Positions 43,832 to 55,056 of a stretch of DNA of 64,000 nt are shown here, piece after piece. Every line of letters begins with the position of its first letter. The first letter of the stretch is position 1. The DNA is from Styela clava (taxonomy: Eukaryota; Chordata; Ascidiacea; Stolidobranchia; Styelidae): the NCBI RefSeq assembly GCF_964204865.1, contig NC_135255.1, positions 22,969,135 to 23,033,134 of the forward strand. The letters are read 5' to 3'. Below the pieces are notes generated by a model that did not search any database, had not been told where the DNA came from, and saw only the letters and a program-made list of their open reading frames with translations. Made by a program: the position numbers and the translations under genes.

Positions 43832-46180
43832 CAACTTGGTTTTGTGGTGAAAGGCTTGCTGCCCCTTTGAGCAAACCACTAAATCAAAACAAATGTACAA
43901 CCTTGCTACATGTTTTGGATATTGTTTTAAAACTCATTTGAATATCATTTTGTATTCTCCCAATTTCTAGGAGAAATAAATCCCATCTTGTTTAGCGACC
44001 GTTAGAGGCTATTATCAAATATTATCCGGAGAAAATTTAGTTAGTGCATTGCTTCCATGTTGCTGCCAAGTTACAATGATTAGGTGATATGACAAGAGTT
44101 GTCGCCCTAGAAGGCAGCGCGTTGTGGTTGAGTTTGTTGCTATTTTCAAAACATTTCGCTTTTATCTGTCCTTTAATTTATCCATTTTCAGGTATACCGT
44201 CTCCAGTTTGTCCATCCCCCGAATTATTTTTAAAGTTGGGTGTAAGGGGCATCTTTATTAGAAACTCGGCTCGATAGCAGAAAAGATTGGAACGCCCTGG
44301 TTGTCACATATCTAAAGGATTTGACGTTTATATTGACTTGGAACAATATCGTTTGGTCTATAAAACTATCAGTCAGAATCTGATTTTGTACAGTATTGTT
44401 TCTATAATTTCTTTCACTCGGTCGGAAACTCTATCGCGCATTTCTTCGTTTGAAACACTCGCAGGTGTCGACAAACTAACTATCGGATATTGACGTCAGC
44501 TATTCATTGTGGCATGAACTTACTTCGAGTTCCCCTTTGTCATGTATGGAACTTTGATAGTAAAAACGATCAGCATGCAAATCATACTTGGCAAGAATTT
44601 GAGTTTATGTAACTTATACCCAGGGCACAAATATTTTAATTGTAATAAATTTTTGAGCGTGGCTTATCACGCAAACATTTTTGTGGCAAATTTGATTCTA
44701 TATAATTTTTAGGATTTTTGGCGTTTACCACTTGCATAAAGTGGACTCGTTTGCGAGATGAATTTTCAAAAGTCAACCCTGCCGAAATCGAACACATTAG
44801 TATGTCTTGTTCATGACGTAGTAGCGAAAACATGTCGACGTATTTTTTGCATTGAATCAAAGGCAAGATCAAGGTCATTATTTACATGATCACTGTGCCG
44901 GCCTTTTTGCTGTAGCATATTTTCCAGTGAAATAACCCACATCTGGATATAATTGGTCACAAAATCATCTAGTTTTTATAATTGAGCTGGGTTCGTTCCA
45001 CTTTTCTGATTCTGTATCGTTTCAGCTTTAAAATTATGTTAGGACTATGTTAACTCCTGCCTGAAACAACAATACCCATGCAAGCAGTTGATCAAGTCCA
45101 GTTTTTAATTTTTACAATATTTTCTGGTCTATGACATTTCAGCAAGCGATCACAACTTTTCATCACACGTAATTCATTCATGTCAATAAATGTGTTCTCA
45201 CGAGACTCTATCAAGTCATGCCTCGTTTGATACAGGCCTCTGTATAAATATTTTTATTGAAATGCGAGGGCTATATTTATTTCCTGTCGCTCCCAGATGT
45301 TTCTCTTATTCTGAAAATTACACAGGATTGAACTGGGAATCTCATCTTTTTTTAGTTATACTCCAACATTCAACAAATTATTCAGATCAAAGTGTACTCT
45401 TGATTACAGCTGGATTATGTTGTATGTAAATAGCAGTGTGAACTGGTAAACATATAGTGTGCAAATTGAATTGATAGAACTCAGGAAATAGCGTAAACGA
45501 GTATTAGTAATCATCCAGTAAGGCTCCAACTATTAGGGTTAGGGATGGTTTAAAATATGTCCGGAGCGTTTTCACCCTGTGTCGAAATAAAACAAGCTTT
45601 GCTTGCTGGTTTTATATCATAAGTGTCGTTTAGTTATAGAGTGTATTGTTTCTATTATTCCTTCCGCGCGACGGGAAACTCTATCTCCCATCTCTTTGTT
45701 CAAAACATGCGCGAGAGTTGTCGCTAAAACAATATTCGTCAGTAGTTTGTTGTGGCTCGACAACAGCAACAAAACAAGCTTGATACAGAACTAAATCTTT
45801 TACTCTGTTCTTCGGTGAATTATTTACATTCATTCTTTGAAGTATTCTATCACTCGTGTGGCTGCATAGAAGGCAGAAGCAAGCTATTGTTGACAAAACA
45901 ACAATCAGGCGGATATAAAAGCGTACAAGATTAAAGAATTTATTAGGTTTTTAGTCCGCCACGTATCGAGTTGAGAGAGATGCCAGGTGACGGTCTTCAT
46001 GCTGTAATACTAGAATAAAACAAAATTTCAGTTGATGTGTCCCTTGTTTTGTTTCAATTACAAAAATATTCTAAAGGATATGACGTAGTAAATGACTGAA
46101 TCAGTGACATTCTAAGATATTCATTTCATCGGTTAGATATCTTACGAGTTTTTGCATATGCACCCATCAGTTATTCGCAA

Positions 46181-46661
46181 TGTAGGGGAAGGTGGGGCAT
46201 GGGGCACAGTGAAAAATCAGCTATCACACTTATACCATTTCAGGAATTCGGACTGTGGTTCGATGTCTATATCCGCTCTTAGGTGAGTTACGTCCGCGCA
46301 AACGGACAACGACCGCGTAAAGCGACGCTAGTTTTGAGGTGAAATTGGTTTTAAAGGGTTGAAACCAATATTCCGATATGGAATACAACCAAAGGGGATC
46401 GGAATTTCCCATTACCGTCTGTAACAGTCACGGCGATTACGCACTCGTTAAAAGAGCCGCCTATCGCGTAAGATATTCAATCCTGACAATTACGAGATTC
46501 TAAAATGTCCTTATATATTAATTTAAATGTGTCAACGTAACTCCCTTTTGCGACTTCTTACGTCAAAATAAAAACATTACTATAATATATTGATTTAACT
46601 GTGTCCAACAGCTCAGAATATGCAAAAGAAAAAATGTTCCAACTTTCCCCACTTTCCCCGT
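46181..46661. mobile_element. Probable MITE with GGGGAAGGTGGGG termini
   Basis: The left end reads TAGGGGAAGGTGGGGCATGG and the inverted right end is rich in matching TTTCCCCACTTTCCCC. No coding capacity. Borders and target duplication were not resolved. Confidence 0.45.
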
Positions 46662-47174
46662 ATGGATTAGTACAGATGAGATAATCAGTTGCCTGCGAAG
46701 GTGTGTTTGAAAAATCGTAAAACGGCTGCTTCCGAAAGCATATGTTATGTATAGCAAAAGTAATATTATTCTAAATAAATTTCTACAGTTTCACGGTAAA
46801 CTAAACCGGAATGTGGTCCTGTAATGTATTGATTCAATTTGAAACGCCGCGAACTCTATCGAGCATCTTTGCTTAGCGCCTGGTGTTGTCGGCAAAATAA
46901 CAATGAGATAGAAACGTAAGCAATTCGTTGTAACATGTAATACACTTAAATTAGGTGTTTCTTTGATGTGTATGTATGGTACTCTGATGGTAGAGACGAT
47001 CGACACACGAGTCATATTTGTAAATCATTCATGTACTCAGTATGACAATGTCGCTCAGCAGTCTACAATTGTGTAGTCAAGTCAGATTAAGCTTGTTTTA
47101 TTCCCAAAGAGAAACTAAATTGTTGTGAATAGAACCATCACGCTGACTTTAATTTAGATCAAGTTGGTCAGGAG

Positions 47175-47630
47175 CCAGGCCCGCGGGCCACATGTGACCC
47201 ACCGCTTATTATCTGTGCCCCGCGTCACATTGGAGAATAAACAAAAAATCGCATTTCGTATTGTTTTGTCATAAAATTAATCAGAAAAATCTTTTGACAT
47301 ATTGTTACATCACTCATGTCACTGAATTAACCAGTGCTATGACTAGCTGAGTCAACTAGCGAAGTTGAATAATGTGCTTGGCAGTCTAAATTGTTTATAT
47401 CATTTTGGTCGGGAATATATACTAACAATAAAGGCATCACAGAAAACTAAAAATCGAATAAGAAATCGGATTTTTTTAGCCCGCAGGCAATGCCTGATAA
47501 CTATGTGTTTGAACAATGAAAGTGTTTGTTTTGTATTGCATTATTTACCTATTCTTGGCACTATTGTGGCCCTCAAACAGTGCAAAAATCATTTTGTGGC
47601 CCCCGGAGCCGACAATCTTGGACCATTCTG
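47175..47630. mobile_element. Probable non-autonomous hAT-like repeat
   Basis: GCCCGCGGGCCACATGTGACCC on the left is mirrored by TTGTGGCCCCCGGAGCC on the right, a pattern common in hAT-type elements with GGCCC-rich subterminal repeats. Possible flanking duplication around TTAGATCA is imperfect. Confidence 0.4.
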
Positions 47631-48188
47631 ATCTAGATTAAATAATTCATGTATGGAGTATGGGATGTACCGACATGGAGTGATCTTCATATATCATTCT
47701 TTGATATAATAACATTCAAGTTTGTGTGACCAATACCGTGTCAAAATTGCACACAATTTAGAAATTCTTTGTACAAAGCCCCCGCCACTATTGCTAATGT
47801 GACAATTGAGAACCCTGCCACTTTTTGAAATAAATTAGTAATCATTCAGTTAAGGTTAGAAATGATTTGAATTTCCTGCGCAATATGCTTTCCCAACCCT
47901 AACTGGATAATTACTGATATTCTTACTTTGACAGTTGGCGGAAGTGTTTTTTGTGGGGGGTTGGACAGAAGATAAAATTTAGACCAACTTTGAGGATTTA
48001 AGAATTTATAACGATCTGCTCTTATATTTTACGTTTTTTCCTATTTGTAATTCCATATTATCTACATAACCAAAAGGTACAATTACATAACAAATTATTA
48101 GGTACAGAAGCGCCAAGTGAGTACAAGAAATCGCGCGACAGTACGAAACATAATCAGAATTTCAGTTATCATAAAGACCAAATTCAAC

Positions 48189-50144
48189 ATGCCGATTGAT
48201 TTATCTTGCGAAGAATATGACAACTATGAGCTCGCCTGCGATTTTATGATCAAGGTTGATGAAGAATCTTTCTTGGTTCATCAAAATATTTTAGTTTCCT
48301 CTTCCGACTATTTTAAAGCCTTGTTCAGGAGTGGAATGATTGAAACACTACAAGGATATATTGATATGAAAGAATCGAACTCCGATGCGGTGAAGCAATG
48401 CATTGGCTTTATGTACACTGGCGAAGCTATAATAACGTTGGAAAACGTGGAAAACATTCTACATGAAGCGACCTTGATGGAAATTACTCGACTAACATCG
48501 CTCTGTTCCATATTTTTGCGGGAGAATTTAGATCGTGAAAACTGTATTCAATTCCGTGAAATAACCCAAAAGTACGACTGTGAGTGTGACAAGTTCATCC
48601 GAAATTATATTGCTAGAAAATTGAATTATATGCTTTGCAATAATCCTGAACTATTGCTGCTCGCCAGTAAGTTTAACTTTGAGCAATATTTAGAAGCATC
48701 AAAACTAGATTGTTCCAGCAAGTGGAAAGCAGTAAAACTGTGGATTGAAGGAAACGCTGAAAATGAAGAAACAGTTCAAACTCACTTAAACGATCTCATG
48801 GATGTATCTCAGTACCCAGTAGATTTTCTCTTGGATAGGATATTGGAGGATTCTCTTGTACAGTCTTGTAAACAAGTGCACAAAATGGTGGCTGAAGCTG
48901 TTTTTAAAGATGTCGAAAAACTTTCAAAACTCATTTCTAAGTGGAATTGCATTTACATAAAGAATCTTGTCCGAGAGTATTTTCCGACTAACATGACGGA
49001 TACAAATGAAGCAGCAGATAAATATATCAGGGAACATTTTGATGAATTCTCTGATAGGGAAGACTTTGAGGAGTTGTCTACTGAAGAAGGTTTTGCGTTT
49101 TTCGTACATCCCGACACAAAATTTCGAAGTGAGAAACATAAAATCGAAGTTGCGATGAATTGGACAAAACAAAATGAAAGTGGGAGGAAAGGGTGTTTAT
49201 TCAGATTTTTCAAAACTATTGACATGGAACGCTTATCAACAGATTTTATTCAAGATATTTTCAAATTCGAACCCCTCGTAAAAAACTCGCCCGAAGTCCG
49301 AGATTTTCTTCTTGAACATTCTTTGTCACGACATGATCAGCGTCCATCATTCCCACAGCGTTCCCAAATCGCACTGTTTATTCGAAACACTGGCGAAATA
49401 AAGTTGTTTGACCCGGACACCAATACTATCGCACATCTTACTGAAGTTTACCAACAAAGGTATACGGACATTGTATCGGTTGATGGTGAATTGTTCATGG
49501 TGAGAGATAAAAAGATCTTTCGATACCAGGAAGGTAAAAGCTGGACGGAAATTGCAGAAATGCAAAAAGAATGGAGCTCATTTGGTAAGGTGTTGAATTT
49601 TCAGAATCAAATCTACATCATTGAGTGTCACAGAATGGTTCGCTATGACACCAGGAAAAATATTTTATATATAAATTTGGCTGGATGTGCGTTGTGGTTG
49701 AATTTTAGTACAGCAGCAACTGATAAATATATTTATGCTTTGAACGAAATTGATGATGCGACAAAGTACGACCCGGATAATGAAACGTGGGAACCCATAT
49801 CTCCATTGGAGAATTTAGTCGTAGTATATACGACGTTTGTTGTTGAAAACAAATTTTACGTGCTGGGAAGATCTAGAAGACGATACTGTGATGTAGTTTC
49901 ACGGTACGACCCAGAAAACAATTCATGGGCAGAAGTCACAACGTCGTGGGGATATCATTCTAACTGCAGTGCATGTGTTGTTGGCAACCGAGTTTACCTA
50001 ATAACAAGTAATGAATTCGTGAAATCGATTGAAATGTACAACGTGGAAACCAACGTGTGGACAACATTGTGCGATCATGATTTAGGTTTGGTTGCCATAT
50101 CAGCATGCACTTATGAACATCGCACCAGGGACGAGGCAGAATAA
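48189..50144 (+). CDS. BTB-BACK-Kelch protein (KLHL-like), single exon
   Basis: A 651-residue intronless frame. I start at the ATG at 48189 (MPIDLSCEEY), because the longer frame begins with GTG. The BTB domain (about 10-115: DFMIKVDEESFLVHQNILV, FRSGMIE) is followed by a BACK domain (about 120-225) and, unusually, a second BACK-like helical region (about 245-375). Five or six degenerate Kelch repeats (about 385-640) follow, with KYDPDNETWEPI, RYDPENNSWAEV and MYNVETNVWTTL marking blades. KLHL proteins are substrate receptors of CUL3 ubiquitin ligases; binding to CUL3 is inferred from the BTB-BACK layout. The stop codon lies inside an AATAAA hexamer. Substrate unknown; it does not match a named KLHL by eye. 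Confidence 0.85.
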   Translation: MPIDLSCEEYDNYELACDFMIKVDEESFLVHQNILVSSSDYFKALFRSGMIETLQGYIDMKESNSDAVKQCIGFMYTGEAIITLENVENILHEATLMEITRLTSLCSIFLRENLDRENCIQFREITQKYDCECDKFIRNYIARKLNYMLCNNPELLLLASKFNFEQYLEASKLDCSSKWKAVKLWIEGNAENEETVQTHLNDLMDVSQYPVDFLLDRILEDSLVQSCKQVHKMVAEAVFKDVEKLSKLISKWNCIYIKNLVREYFPTNMTDTNEAADKYIREHFDEFSDREDFEELSTEEGFAFFVHPDTKFRSEKHKIEVAMNWTKQNESGRKGCLFRFFKTIDMERLSTDFIQDIFKFEPLVKNSPEVRDFLLEHSLSRHDQRPSFPQRSQIALFIRNTGEIKLFDPDTNTIAHLTEVYQQRYTDIVSVDGELFMVRDKKIFRYQEGKSWTEIAEMQKEWSSFGKVLNFQNQIYIIECHRMVRYDTRKNILYINLAGCALWLNFSTAATDKYIYALNEIDDATKYDPDNETWEPISPLENLVVVYTTFVVENKFYVLGRSRRRYCDVVSRYDPENNSWAEVTTSWGYHSNCSACVVGNRVYLITSNEFVKSIEMYNVETNVWTTLCDHDLGLVAISACTYEHRTRDEAE

Positions 50145-50147
50145 AAA
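50141..50147 (+). promoter_or_regulatory. AATAAA hexamer overlapping the Kelch stop codon
   Basis: The final Glu codon and TAA stop lie within GAATAAA. If this hexamer is used, the 3' UTR would be only about 15-30 nt. Another AATAAA occurs near 50630. Confidence 0.4.
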
Positions 50148-51300
50148 ATTGCTCGCTCTACAAACTTATACATGCTCCGAATACATGAATTGTTTTTGAG
50201 ACAATAACAACAAGCATACTTACCTAATTGTAGCATTTAAAAAAGATTACGTATATTTACTGAATCTCCTTTTCCACTTACTGCTTAATCATCGCCTCCT
50301 CAGGCTTTGCATTCCCTATTAAACCAAATGGCGGCGGGACTAAGACGTTAATCGAAATAAACCAAAAGTTTCTGTTTGAAAAAAATCGTCTTCTTTAATT
50401 TGTAATTAAATTTACTTATATATTTGTTATTCAATAGCGCAGAAGTCTCGACATTTCGAAAAAATAATAAAGCCATTAGTGTTTTGGTCAGATGTGACTT
50501 GCAACACGTAATAATATATTGTACATTTTCATTGATCAGTTGCGAAACCTTCATTTAATAGAATTTATATTATTGGACACTTTTGGTATTTCACTTATTT
50601 CTAATCGCAGCTATTTCAGACAAGTATGGAAAATAAAGTGGTTGATAGGAACGATGGCGATAGAACCTCATTAGGCAATGCATGGGATTAAAGGTCTTTT
50701 AACATAGGGTTGCGTAAAAATGAAAGTCTTCTTGTTGTTAGTGATAGCGATACGTTTTTGTATATGATTCCTGGATGAATTCGGAATTCTAATATTTTCT
50801 CGATTTCCGAACTATTGTTATCACGCCCACGACAAAATTGTCTTACCGCTGGAATGTGGAATTTGTTCTGTCAACACTCTAACGGGGGTGGACGGGCAAG
50901 GTTTTCAGACCAGGGGCCAAAAGTTTTGCCCACCTAGACGGGCGGGCCATGTAAGTGTGAAATAAAAGTTACGTTTCATGAACAATGTTTATACAGTGTT
51001 ACAAAAGCAAAGTGGTGAACAATAAGTTTCGTGCCAAAACTGAATTTAAATCTAATCTTAACAAAGTCCTCCATATATATTTTAGCTAAAACGTCAAAAT
51101 TTGGTTTTCAAAAAAATGCCTATCTCAAATTTAAAAAATTTGCCGTGAACTTGCCGATGGTTAGCGATATTCGCAATTCCGATCCCTGCCGCGCGAAAGA
51201 TTAAAAAGCTTGCGAAACATTAGTGTTCCGCAGGACGTAGTTTGAAAAACGCTGCTCTTACGAATAAACCCAGATAAACTGATTAGTTATAAAGGCTTTG
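50145..51300. other. Intergenic after the Kelch gene
   Basis: No gene. A hAT-like terminus may lie near 51230-51260 (GTTTGAAAAACGCTG), with GGGCGGGCC-rich sequence near 50935. No clean pair of ends was found. Confidence 0.4.
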
Positions 51301-51309
51301 TAATGTTTA

Positions 51310-51475
51310 TGTAGGTTCCCGTACATTTGAACCCACGGCAATTGCATCTGCATACTATTGCACCTATGAAAAAATGTTTTGGTTTACGGATATTTGAACC
51401 CATACTAACCCATGGGTTTTAGCACCCACATAGAGATTGAACCCGCGGATATACGCATGGGTTCAAATGTACGGT
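51310..51475. mobile_element. Relic of a MULE tandem-repeat TIR
   Basis: A short palindromic remnant made of the same units as the MULE ends: CGTACATTTGAACCCACG near 51330, ATACTATTGCACCTATG near 51353, and, inverted, GGGTTCAAATGTACGG at 51459-51474. It also keeps the ATTGAACCCGCGG block. It is either a collapsed MULE or a non-autonomous relative. Confidence 0.7.
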
Positions 51476-53034
51476 CATCTTCATGCTTTATGTGGAATCA
51501 TTATAATCGTGAATAGTTTTTCACTGAACAGTACAATAAAGTCATCAAAAGAAATGGTTATTCAGCTATTTGTGGGTTTCCTTTGTTCGAGGAATTTAGC
51601 AAGCATTGCGATTTTATAACGAAAAGACAAGGTAAGCGCATTCCGTCATGAGTAACGAAGACGTTTCACTGAGAGAAATTATGGGCTGCAAACGACAAGC
51701 AGGCAAGATTGTACCGTTTTTGAATGCATTGCAGAAGCAAATTATTGAAAAATAACAAAGTAGTTTATAACATATACTCAACTGAATAATATAGGCAACT
51801 GACCAACAACACTCTGCTATTTGATAGAAAAAAGAATTCGGATTATTTTTAGAATTTGTCCTTATTTTGAGGGTCTTTGTTTTAGGAACTATTTTTTTCC
51901 CTAATTCTAAGAAACATCCTTATTTTGAGATTCCATGATTACTTACTTTTTCTGAGGGCATTTCTTATATAGAGGACTTGCACGGGTCACGTGACTTTGT
52001 TACTGGACGGCAATAAAACATAAACGTCCATTTGGCTCCTGTCAGTTGCAAGTCGGATTATACGTTTCCGTTTTATTTGGCTGTTGAAGATGGTTATTTC
52101 GTATTGTTCCGTTAGAGAGGAAGAGAATAGTTAGAAAAAGGGGGATTTTGAAGAAAGACAAAAGGCAGGACCATTTCAACAAATTCTGTTAACTTGTATG
52201 CGTTGCAATATCAATTTGCAGTTGTTAGCATAAACATTTAATGTGCCTTCGACTAGACCTACCACACTATAAAAAAAGCCGCCTAGAACCATAATGCTGT
52301 AAAATATTTGACAGGGCTGTGGAGGAAGATACATTTTTTACTATAAATTATGGAATGTTACTTCCAGGTTATCTTATCCTTGCTTATAGATATTTTGAGG
52401 TTAGTGACTCCAACTGACCCATGCATGCCACACTGAAAATTCTCTTGTGTACCCATAAAATAAGGCTGTTGGAGCCTTCAGACCTTGAAAACAGTCGAAT
52501 CTGAGCACGATGGATTCATTTGAAACACGTAATATGCATTTAGAATATCCCATCCTGAGCAGCACCGATCCACAACCTCCTACCTATGGAATCAAAACAT
52601 AAGACAAATTGGTGTACTGTGCGCATTCACAAATCTTTGCGAATCAAGTGTGCCTTTTGACTAAAGAAAATTTAGCATTGAAATGGTCAATCTCAAAATC
52701 AACCTACTATCTGCAGATAAAACCAATTGTTTTTTAAAAATACATTTTTGATGTGCTTTATTTTTCAAATATAATTTATAATTACTGTAAAGTGTGTGAT
52801 ATATTTGGTACTATGAATACCATTTGCAAATTAGCTTGGGTTACACCCCTCTCAAATAAAAGTTGAGACTCTTAAGGTTGCGGCTAGCAGGCTACCCATC
52901 AGAATTTCCTTTCAGATCACAAAGTCGCAATATTACGCCTCGCAAAGTTTCATTGGCAACTGTATCTGGTTGTGGTATCGGTGTCCAACTTTAGACTGAA
53001 ACCTTCACTATCAGACCCACCAAAACAATTTTTT

Positions 53035-53289
53035 TCATGATAGGGTCGTCTTGAAGTTGCTTTCGTTAAAGCACAATCTTTCATTAAAGCACAATGGACA
53101 CTTTATCTCCACCAATCCACAGTAATCACAAGTTACTTTGTCATTACGATAAGCATCAATAAATGGATACTGAGGATGTATTATCAAGTCACGCAAGCTG
53201 AGGTCTTGTTGCAACTTATACTTTGCCATCCATCTATTCCATGGTCGCACCCATATCTGTAAGATAATGGATACAGATAGAGTTTTCAT
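53035..53289 (-). pseudogene. YqaJ-like (lambda-exonuclease fold) recombinase fragment
   Basis: The frame shows LRDLIIHPQYPFIDAYRND, then CDYCGLVEIKCPLC. The L-x-E-I-K-C-P motif with a preceding Asp region is the catalytic core of YqaJ/lambda-exonuclease-fold nucleases often found in animal transposon-like genes. Only this block survives. Confidence 0.6.
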
Positions 53290-53452
53290 AAAATCTAACG
53301 ATCAAGGAGTGTGAAATTTAGGCCCATATCCCACCACGGCCACTAGTCGTAAATGAATTTGATTCCGGGTATCATATCTTTTTTACCAATGACAATAAAA
53401 AAAGACATTTTGGATCAGATGTACAAGCACCATTAGAATAAGATTTATCTGA

Positions 53453-53470
53453 GGGGGGGGGGGGGGGGGG
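53453..53470. repeat. 18-G homopolymer
   Basis: Eighteen consecutive G bases in an otherwise AT-rich element, with potential for a G-quadruplex. The length may be affected by sequencing slippage. Confidence 0.9.
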
Positions 53471-53892
53471 TGGAGCCAGTTATTTGTTTTCAGAAGCATG
53501 GACTTGGATGGTGGGGAATGGTCGTAACCGATCAGCGGTCATGTGAACCACCCTCGGTGGGAGTAGAGCTGCAATCCTCTCTGGGATTGAAACCTGTGAA
53601 ACTACCAGGGTGATCAGAGATGCGGTGGCGAGCGTATTCCTAGATGGCGGATTCAATTGAATTCTGGTTATTTTTTGCATGACCACTGGTGTTAAACTTT
53701 GGTTATCTATTCAACCTTTCACACTTAGTAATAGATTACCTGCTAATTAGAAAAACAATACCTTATAGCAATTGATTATTAATTCCTTACTGTCTTACAC
53801 TAGTCAAGTCTGCAACTGCAAGTAGGCCTACGCCTACTAATAACAGTAGTTTGTCATCTGCTTTCCATTGAAATGAGGGAGCTTGTGAATAT

Positions 53893-54141
53893 TTAAAGAA
53901 ATTGATAACGGCACACTATCACCACATTATCACTCACCATCAACGAAGTGCTGTCCGCAAACAGTGAAACACAGGTAAGATGGCTTCTGGACTTGACACC
54001 AAGCAGTTCTGCCAATAGGCAATAGATGATATCCACATTGCGCGACGTTCCGGATCTTTTGAAATCAGTGGAATATAACTGAAGATCCATTCCGTTGTCT
54101 ATACTATACGTACAGCCAACGGAACAATACGAAATAACCAT
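53893..54141 (-). pseudogene. THAP-domain N-terminus, decayed
   Basis: From ATG 54141 the frame opens MVISYCSVGCTYS, the usual start of a THAP C2CH zinc finger (C-x2-4-C). The next frame over contains QHFVDG, the family's conserved end after the second Cys-His pair, so one frameshift has split the domain. THAP domains are DNA-binding modules of P-element- and Kolobok-type transposases and of host regulators. Confidence 0.55.
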
Positions 54142-55056
54142 TTTCAACAGCCAAACAAAACGGAAACGTATAATCCGACTTGTAACTGACAGGAGCCAAA
54201 TGGACGTTTTTGTTTTATTGCCGTCCAGTAACAAAGTCACGTGACCCGTGCAAGTCCTCTATACAAACTCTTTAAAAATTAAACAACGGATAACAGAAAT
54301 AGAAATTTTTTGATCACCAGATGTGAGATGCAAAAATGGAAGATTTTTAGGCGAATTACCTAAGTATGAAGATAAAATCAAATGAAATTAGGCTTGGACT
54401 TCTCTGCTTATAAACGGGACTGGATTTACAAAACTTAAACGGGCGTAACTCACAATAAATTTCTACATTTTTGTGTAGACGTTTTAGTCGATATTACTAG
54501 GCAGGGATCAAAGACATGCGTTCATACTTGAATGTAGATTTTTTTCGATTGTTTGTTTACATGCCGCCTCTATAATCACATGCGCAATGGCTATTCAGTT
54601 CTTTTTTATTGATAAATTGCAAGCAAAGTGAGACACTCGGGTTATGACCGACGTCAATATTCTTGTTTATATTTTGTTTGTGACTTGTTCTCCATTTTCT
54701 GGCGAGTGTCAGTTCAGCAGTTCATTTTTGCACAAGCCGAGAATACACATTGTCATACAGAATAAGGAAAGATAAAAAAAAATGCATTTCAGTGTGAGGG
54801 AAGACGCGATAAACCAGTAATGGTTATCGAGCAGCGTCCACTATGAGGAATACAAACAATAAATTATACTGAGGGAAAAAGTCGAACATAGAATACTTAC
54901 TCACATCTTCTCGAAATAAATATTAATAATCTATCCTGAATTGTGATTCGAGATTGTTAGGAGTCCAATATTTAAACCGCGATCCTCAATTGTCGTATAT
55001 TTTGCGCCTGTCCGGATACCCCGATCATTAAATTTACGACTCCGACCTACACAACC

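Larger units (their letters stand above)
43832..48188. repeat. Intergenic region with old dispersed repeats
   Basis: No coding gene. A diverged repeat recurs three times in one orientation: around 44395-44490, 45645-45740 and 46820-46910, each with AAACTCTATC or GAACTCTATC followed by a GTCGxCAAAA-like segment; a linked GTATGGxACTxTGATxGTA motif occurs near 44545 and 46975. A palindromic repeat lies at about 46181-46661 and a further repeat at about 47175-47630. Confidence 0.5.
51972..54259 (-). mobile_element. Element with 142-bp TIRs, THAP start and YqaJ fragment
   Basis: Inverted repeats at 51972-52113 and 54118-54259 begin GAGGACTTGCACGGGTCACG and are over 95% alike by eye. Both are flanked outside by TATA, consistent with a 4-bp (or TA) target duplication. 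The right TIR carries the promoter-proximal end and the ATG of a THAP-like frame on the minus strand, so the left TIR contains the same eight start codons in the opposite direction. A YqaJ-like fragment lies at 53035-53289. Confidence 0.65.

Noticed and set aside
48117-48188. 24-residue N-terminal extension of the Kelch protein
   Set aside because: It begins with GTG; the first ATG, at 48189, places the BTB domain at the usual distance from the start.
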